Of a stretch of 54,488 bases of DNA, positions 50,216-54,488 are shown one piece after another. Position 1 is the first letter of the stretch. Each line of letters starts with the position of its first letter. The position numbers were made by a program, and so were the translations under genes. This stretch comes from Bacteroidaceae bacterium (GTDB lineage Bacteria; Bacteroidota; Bacteroidia; Bacteroidales; Bacteroidaceae), in the NCBI GenBank assembly GCA_017517605.1, contig JAFWYQ010000057.1:1-54488 (forward strand), written 5' to 3'. The notes beneath the pieces are model-generated. The model made no database searches, had not been told where the DNA came from, and saw nothing but the letters and a program-made list of their open reading frames with translations.

Positions 50216-51244
50216 TTAGAATTTGATTCTAAAACGCATTTCGTCTTTTTCGAACGTGAAAGCCTCGCCCGCGAAGAAGTTCTCCAATGCTCCATTATCG
50301 GTCAATTCGCGTGGCGAACCGATGGTCAAGGGGGCAATTGTCGAGGAGTCGGTTGACGGGTTGACGAGTTTTTTTTCGTCCAACGTAGGGGCCGACCTAT
50401 GTGTCTGCCCTAATATGATTTGTTCTGCATTTTCGGGCGAACACATAGGTTCGCCCCTACGGCTTGCATCTGCTTCTTCTTGAACTCCCTCATCGCTTGA
50501 ACCTTGAGCCTTGAGCCTTGAACCTTGAACTTTGAGCCTTGAACCTTGAACCTCATCCCCTCTTCCCTCTTCACCTCTGACTCTCCGCATGAGCCAAAGG
50601 GTGTCAGCCGTTTGCATGGCCAGCTCCACATCGTGGGTCGACAGGAAGATGATTTTCCCCGTCTCGTGCGCTAACCTTCGGAGCAGGAGCATGGTATCGA
50701 CTTTGCTCGGATAGTCGAGAAAAGCGGTCGGTTCGTCCAGGAAGATGACGGGTGTCTGTTGAGACAAAGCCTTGGCAATCATCACTTTCTGCCGTTCACC
50801 ATCGCTCAAGGTATCCACCATGCGCGTGGCCATAGTGTCCATGCCCACCATGCGGAGGGCTTCGCCGACAAGGGTGTTGTCCTCCCTTGAGAGCCTTCCC
50901 CAAAAGCCGGTGTAGGGCGAGCGTCCCATGCCGGCCAATTCGTGCACGGTCATGTGTTGCAACTCGGGTCTCTCGGTCAGCACCACACCGATGAGGCGTG
51001 CCCGTTCAGTGCTTGTATACCCCATCAGGGGCTTCCCTTCAATCAGCACATCACCTCCCAACGGCGGAATAAAGGCCGAAAGGGTGCGCAAGAGCGTGCT
51101 TTTTCCTGCACCGTTCTTCCCTAACAGACAGGTGAGTTGCCCGCCATAGAGCATGGCACAGATGCCTTGTGCTATGATTTTCTTCCTCGCCCCCTTCTCG
51201 GAATATCCGATGGTGAGGTCTTTCAGTTGGATGGTTTTGTGCAT
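50216..51244 (-). CDS. ABC transporter ATPase (FecE/BtuD-like) with repeat-derived insertion
   Basis: The 342-residue ATPase shows Walker A GKNGAGKST (42-50), a Q/E-loop region LTERPELQHMTV, signature LSDGERQK (146-153), Walker B VIFLDEP (166-172) and H-loop STHD (202-205), as in iron-siderophore or cobalamin importers. Residues about 223-306 are inserted between the normal core (ending TLWLMRR) and the normal C-terminal tail (IGSPRELTDNGALENFF). This insert consists of three repeat types: the heptamer array (VQGSRLK units), a REP-like palindrome (RRGEPMCSPE...RSAP) and a GTTGAC tract (LVNPSTDSST). The core is intact, so it may still work. No permease gene is adjacent. Confidence 0.85.
   Translation of the reverse strand: MHKTIQLKDLTIGYSEKGARKKIIAQGICAMLYGGQLTCLLGKNGAGKSTLLRTLSAFIPPLGGDVLIEGKPLMGYTSTERARLIGVVLTERPELQHMTVHELAGMGRSPYTGFWGRLSREDNTLVGEALRMVGMDTMATRMVDTLSDGERQKVMIAKALSQQTPVIFLDEPTAFLDYPSKVDTMLLLRRLAHETGKIIFLSTHDVELAMQTADTLWLMRRVRGEEGRGDEVQGSRLKVQGSRLKAQGSSDEGVQEEADASRRGEPMCSPENAEQIILGQTHRSAPTLDEKKLVNPSTDSSTIAPLTIGSPRELTDNGALENFFAGEAFTFEKDEMRFRIKF
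50336..50554 (-). repeat. Three repeat families inside the ABC ATPase gene
   Basis: 50496-50551 holds eight CTTGAAC-type heptamers with an exact 7-bp period. 50384-50463 is a REP-like palindrome: GTAGGGGCCGACCTATGTGT faces ACACATAGGTTCGCCCCTAC. 50336-50374 contains the GTTGACGGGTTGACGAG tract. All three remain in frame with the ATPase. Confidence 0.8.
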
Positions 51245-51279
51245 TGTGGTTTATTTTTTATTTTTTTCGCTCCTACCCC

Positions 51280-52581
51280 CTATTCAGGGATACTTTCCCC
51301 CCTTCTCGCCTCCTCAAACTTGGCTGTCATGGTGGGATTTCCGCGAGTCAGGCGCTTTACGGTCAGCATTTCGGCCTTGTCGTTGGCCAATCGGAGGTTG
51401 TTTTCCGAGCCAATGAGGGCATCCTTTATCTTCTGCAAGTGCAGGATGGACTTGTCGATTTCGTCGATGGCGGTCTTGAACTTCTCGCTTGCCAAGCGAT
51501 AATTCCGTCCGAATTTTTCCTTAAAATCTTTCAATTGGCTCTCGAAGTTTGTCACATCCACCGACTGGCTCCGTGCCACGGCCAACTGCTTCTGATACTC
51601 GAGGCTTTTCTTCGAAGTCTGCACCAGTAGGGTTATCAATGGGATGAAGAATTGCGGACGGATGACGTACATCTTCGGATAGCGGTGCGACATGTCCACA
51701 ATGCCCGTGTTGAAGAGCTCGCTATCGGGTTCGAGCAACGACACGAGCACGGCAAATTCGCACCGTTTGCGTGTGCGGTCCTCGTCAAGTTTCTTCAAGA
51801 AATCCTCGTTCTTGTGCTTCGTGGCCGTCTCGTCCGACTCGTTTTTCATCTCGAACATGATGGAGACATACTCCGTCCCTTCCTCGTAATCGCGGAAGAT
51901 GAAGTCGCCCTTGCTACCTTGCGAAATGTCATTATCTTTCTCAAAATATGCATTAGGGAAAAGTGGACGCATACGGTTGAACTCCGTGCTGCAATGTATC
52001 TCCAGTGTCTCGCCCACCATTTTGGTGGACATCTTGGCCTTCATGTCCTTGTAGTAATCAATCTGATCCTGCTTCAGCTTCAGCTCCATGGCATATTGCT
52101 CCTTGAGGCTGTTTTCGCGAATAGAGGCTTCGCTTTTCTCCGATTTCACCCGCAATTGCAGTTCGGCAATCTCCGCCTCTTTCTGGCGCAGGGTCTCTTG
52201 CGCACGCGCCCTTTCCTCCAGCACGGCAATCTTCAGGCGGTCGTCGGCTTGCGTGATGGACGATTTCAGTTGCACAATCTCCTGCTCCCTGCGGTTCCGT
52301 TCGGCATCCACCTCCATCTTCTTGGCCTGTGTCAAGGCAGCCAGTTGCTCCTTCATCTGCACAAGGGCAGCCTCCTTGGCACTCAGTTGCCTTTGGAAAT
52401 TCTGCTCGGCCTTGACCCTGTCCGCCTGCTGCTCGGCCCGATGGAGGCTGTTCAGTTCCTTCATGCGGCGCTCCAACTCCTGTTGGAATTCCTGCGTCTT
52501 CACTTGGTTTACAATGGATGCATAATCCTCCTCGTCCACCGTAAACAAGGCTCCACACTTCGGGCATTTCAGTTCTTTCAT
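51280..52581 (-). CDS. DUF2130 coiled-coil protein
   Basis: The 433-residue protein begins with a zinc-ribbon-like pair (CPKCGALF), continues with a long coiled coil (about 20-200, rich in Glu, Lys, Gln) and a globular domain ([62 protein letters not shown]) of the DUF2130 type, predicted to be related to restriction-endonuclease folds. Function unknown. It is the first gene of the DUF2130-ABC-PAP2 series, 35 bp ahead of the ATPase, with a full promoter upstream. Confidence 0.8.
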   Translation of the reverse strand: MKELKCPKCGALFTVDEEDYASIVNQVKTQEFQQELERRMKELNSLHRAEQQADRVKAEQNFQRQLSAKEAALVQMKEQLAALTQAKKMEVDAERNRREQEIVQLKSSITQADDRLKIAVLEERARAQETLRQKEAEIAELQLRVKSEKSEASIRENSLKEQYAMELKLKQDQIDYYKDMKAKMSTKMVGETLEIHCSTEFNRMRPLFPNAYFEKDNDISQGSKGDFIFRDYEEGTEYVSIMFEMKNESDETATKHKNEDFLKKLDEDRTRKRCEFAVLVSLLEPDSELFNTGIVDMSHRYPKMYVIRPQFFIPLITLLVQTSKKSLEYQKQLAVARSQSVDVTNFESQLKDFKEKFGRNYRLASEKFKTAIDEIDKSILHLQKIKDALIGSENNLRLANDKAEMLTVKRLTRGNPTMTAKFEEARRGESIPE

Positions 52582-52605
52582 ATCGCGTAAATTATATTTT
52601 GCCTA

Positions 52606-52636
52606 CAAAGATACATCAAGTTGAGTGAAATGCAAA
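52606..52636 (-). promoter_or_regulatory. Full Bacteroidetes promoter of the DUF2130 operon
   Basis: Minus strand: TTTG (52636-52633), 19-bp spacer, TATCTTTG (52613-52606), 25 bp before the ATG at 52581. Confidence 0.75.
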
Positions 52637-52734
52637 GCGTGGGGGGCAGAAAAAACATTAATCCATGTACGATGTACCATTTACAAAGTACAAATTATTG
52701 AATACCGCGTGGCTGAAATGGTTTCCGTACATCT

Positions 52735-52822
52735 GCATGTGCTAATGACCATGCGGCACTATACATTAGCATATTGGCAAATTAATCACATTGGCACATT
52801 AGTTCATTAATCACATTGGCAC
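52735..52822. repeat. Octamer element, inverse orientation
   Basis: The core ACCATGCGGCACTATACATTAG (part) at 52749-52770 is the reverse complement of the core at about 5318-5342; TTGGCACATTA-type octamers follow. Bases 52823-53030 contain no supported gene. Confidence 0.7.
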
Positions 52823-53039
52823 CTAAAGTCACAATTATCACAAAGGGTAAACAAGGTAAGCAGCATTCTCCCCTCCCCGAAATTTCTACCCCCCTGCCGA
52901 AGAGAATTTCTTCTCATTCAGTTGCTTCTCTGAATTTTACTTACAAATCCATAAAAACCAATTGTTAAACGAACACTTTTTTTCACCCCTCAAAGAATGC
53001 CTCATTTTGAGCCTTGGCGAAAAGTCTGTAAACGTCCAC

Positions 53040-53120
53040 CGTAAGGGCAATCCCTTGTGGTTGCCCATTATGGTTTTCAATGCGTTAGGTGTGTGGACAC
53101 CCACAAGGAATGTCCCTACG
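53040..53120. repeat. REP-like inverted repeat, intergenic copy
   Basis: CGTAAGGGCAATCCCTTGTGG on the left is complementary, with a few mismatches, to CCACAAGGAATGTCCCTACG on the right, with about 35 bases between. The same family, with more different inner bases, is inside the ABC ATPase gene (50384-50463). Confidence 0.65.
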
Positions 53121-53188
53121 ATTTTGCGTCATCAGATGCTTCACTACGCTCAGCATGACAAGGCGACGGAGTGTTAAATTTCGGCGTA

Positions 53189-53290
53189 TAGCTCAAATTG
53201 CAGGATGATGTTGAGTAGTAGGTGGCCAATAGCTCAAATTGCAGGATGATGTTGAGTAGTAGGTGGCCAATAGCTCAAATTGCAGGATGA
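53189..53290. repeat. Triplicated 41-bp unit containing the IS left end
   Basis: TAGCTCAAATTGCAGGATGA starts at 53189, 53230 and 53271, exactly 41 bp apart; the 21 bases behind the first two copies (TGTTGAGTAGTAGGTGGCCAA) are identical, while the third runs into the transposon. Confidence 0.85.
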
Positions 53291-53307
53291 CTTTTCTTCA
53301 TCTATTC

Positions 53308-53338
53308 ATTGTCAGATTAAATAAGATTTGTACCTTTG
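53308..53338 (+). promoter_or_regulatory. Promoter inside the IS, reading toward the transposase 3' end
   Basis: ATTG at 53308-53311 (one mismatch from TTTG), 19-bp spacer and TACCTTTG at 53331-53338. Transcription would begin near 53345. Confidence 0.55.
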
Positions 53339-53344
53339 ACCCGC

Positions 53345-53452
53345 AGTCTGAAGCATAGTGGAGCTCTGCTGGGGAGCAACTCCATGAGGAATAGGATTGT
53401 ACAAAACGACAAGCATGTGCAGGAGCCTCTATCAATACGGCTCCTGCTTTTT
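53345..53452 (+). ncRNA. Candidate antisense RNA within the IS, with terminator
   Basis: About 108 bases with two hairpins: TGGAG...CTCCA with an inner GCT/AGC (53359-53385) and a terminator GCAGGAGCC/GGCTCCTGC (53419-53427 with 53439-53447) followed by TTTTT. The last 21 bases are antisense to the end of the transposase gene. It may regulate transposase expression or be a protein-independent part of the element. Confidence 0.55.
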
Positions 53453-54385
53453 CATGCTAGGAGTTTCTGTCAATGCCAAGAAAAACCCAGAAATGAACCG
53501 CTTGCGGTTCTCCATCGTCAGCCCGCTGTGGTTGTTAAGGTTCTTCTTCAAATCGGTGAACGTGCCCTCAATCTTGTTGTTCGTGTTAGGCATTCCCCTA
53601 CAGTCTTCCCGTTGGAAGGTGAAGAGATAGGGCAGGTAGAAGTTCAGACTGTTCACCGCAGATCTCAAGCGCCGGTGCGTATAGTGCATCTTTCCATCCT
53701 TGTGGAGGCTTTTGTGGTTAATCGTGCCCGTCCATTTCTCCTTCCACTCCTGATAATCCTTCTTGAAGTCATCCTCATCCATCTTATGTAATTTTGAAAT
53801 CAGCTCTTTCAAGCACCTACTGGACAGCATCTTAGGATTTTGCGTAAGGTAACGCTTCACAATCTGCTTCATGTGAAATTGGCACATCTGTATCGGATAG
53901 CCTGAGAATGTTTTGAACAGGTCCTGTTTCCCGTCTATAATAAGCCCCCGTATGGAATAGCCACGTTCTACAATGCTGCTGACGGCATCTTCGTAGTCCT
54001 TCACTGTCTCGCTCTTCACGAAAGCCATGTACAGAGGGCTTCCTGTCTGGTTATCCAAAGCCAATAGTACACCGAAACCACGTCCCCAGCAGGTTACGTC
54101 CAAATGTACATATCCACCACCATAGAGTGGAGGCTGAAACCATTCACGCTTGATGTCGTGCAGCCTGCGTTTGATGGTGGAAGTACTTACACCGAAGTGT
54201 GCGGAGAGTTCATTGATAGTTTGTTTACCCTGTTGATAGGCACTCCATAGTTCATTCTCGCTCACATTGCTTCCTGCACGGAATTGATAGCCGCAATCAC
54301 GACATTTATACAACTGGACACCATTGCGTGTGCCATTCTTTACGGTATGGGAAGAACCGCATACTTCACATCTTTTCTTGTTCAT
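53432..54385 (-). CDS. IS256-family transposase, variant zinc-ribbon type
   Basis: The 317-residue protein begins with a zinc ribbon (CEVCGSSHTVKNG...YKCRDCGYQF), a helix-turn-helix (TINELSAHFGVSTSTIKRRL) and a DDE domain: Asp in YVHLDVTCWG, Asp in GLIIDGKQDL and Glu in NNKIEGTFTDLKKNL. CQFHMKQI is the usual conserved block. ATG at 54385 with GGAG ahead of it is preferred over 54421. The gene fills most of the element. Confidence 0.9.
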   Translation of the reverse strand: MNKKRCEVCGSSHTVKNGTRNGVQLYKCRDCGYQFRAGSNVSENELWSAYQQGKQTINELSAHFGVSTSTIKRRLHDIKREWFQPPLYGGGYVHLDVTCWGRGFGVLLALDNQTGSPLYMAFVKSETVKDYEDAVSSIVERGYSIRGLIIDGKQDLFKTFSGYPIQMCQFHMKQIVKRYLTQNPKMLSSRCLKELISKLHKMDEDDFKKDYQEWKEKWTGTINHKSLHKDGKMHYTHRRLRSAVNSLNFYLPYLFTFQREDCRGMPNTNNKIEGTFTDLKKNLNNHSGLTMENRKRFISGFFLALTETPSMKKQEPY

Positions 54386-54488
54386 ACTAACTCCGCTTTT
54401 TGGCTTTTGAAATGCCTGCAAAGTTAGTGGCTATAAGAGAAGGAGCAGAGTCGCATCCTGCAAAATGAGCTATTGAGCAATTTCAAAC

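Larger units (their letters stand above)
53268..54475 (-). mobile_element. IS256-like insertion sequence (variant Zn-ribbon transposase)
   Basis: The ends are imperfect inverted repeats: CAATAGCTCAAATTGCAGGATG at 53268-53289 and its complement at 54454-54475 (two mismatches). The element is about 1.2 kb and has one transposase gene on the minus strand. No target duplication is evident. Inside the element, before the end of the transposase gene, is a plus-strand promoter followed by a hairpin-rich RNA. Confidence 0.8.

Overview
The window is chromosomal DNA from a gut-type Bacteroidales bacterium, most likely a member of the Bacteroidaceae. Three things point there: promoters follow the Bacteroidetes pattern (TTTG, 19-21 bp, TAnnTTTG) with few strong Shine-Dalgarno sequences; the gene complement is typical (GH35, GH31 and GH95 exo-glycosidases, FucO, PyrB/PyrI, a B. 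fragilis-like Fe/Mn superoxide dismutase, LytS/LytR-type signalling, a Bacteroides-type branching enzyme); and the transposon is an IS256-like element with a zinc-ribbon transposase. No tRNA, rRNA, CRISPR array or phage module was seen.

Layout. 1-4139 (minus) is a five-gene operon: an LPP20-like secreted protein, a DUF4384-like secreted protein, a HEPN-motif protein, a secreted Sel1-repeat/caspase-like protease and a second secreted Sel1 protein cut by the window edge. A candidate structured RNA lies upstream (4205-4457). 4472-5733 is a repeat-filled gap. 5734-9146 holds divergent GH35 and fucO. 9356-13578 is an operon of GT2, pyrC, a stand-alone MetH-activation-domain protein and a metallophosphoesterase, followed by a PlsC-like acyltransferase and a GH31 enzyme with a PA14 insert. 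17539-18515 (minus) is an AbiEii-like nucleotidyltransferase with a small partner. 18516-24149 is an accessory island: repeat arrays, a second candidate structured RNA, several small secreted or lipoprotein genes, one frameshifted gene and a gene remnant. 24150-33852 carries GH95, a PLD/cardiolipin-synthase-like protein, ispE, a LytS/LytR pair, corA and pyrBI. 33937-38475 has a flavin reductase, a HAD phosphatase, sod and a sensor kinase with degenerate ATP-binding boxes. 38784-47285 (minus) holds recX, a DUF6057-like gene, glgB, a YhcH protein, an IMPase, a MORN protein, an M16-like protein and kdsB; glyA follows on plus. 48993-52581 (minus) is a DUF2130 / ABC ATPase / PAP2 operon. 53268-54475 is an insertion sequence.

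Functional links. GH95, GH35 and GH31 with FucO match stepwise removal of fucose, galactose and xylose/glucose from side chains (for example xyloglucan or host glycans) and the reduction of fucose-derived lactaldehyde, but they are dispersed and there is no SusC/SusD pair. pyrC and pyrBI supply pyrimidine synthesis at two loci.

The most unusual aspects are: (i) the HEPN-plus-caspase operon; (ii) two unassigned structured RNAs whose promoters share a 50-bp module; (iii) intergenic arrays in which unrelated words recur with fixed 21-24 bp or 7-9 bp periods, including TTAA-core arrays with an exact 22-bp period at separate loci; (iv) the same repeat words translated inside two otherwise ordinary proteins, a GH35 and an ABC ATPase; and (v) a hybrid kinase-like sensor lacking its ATP-binding residues.
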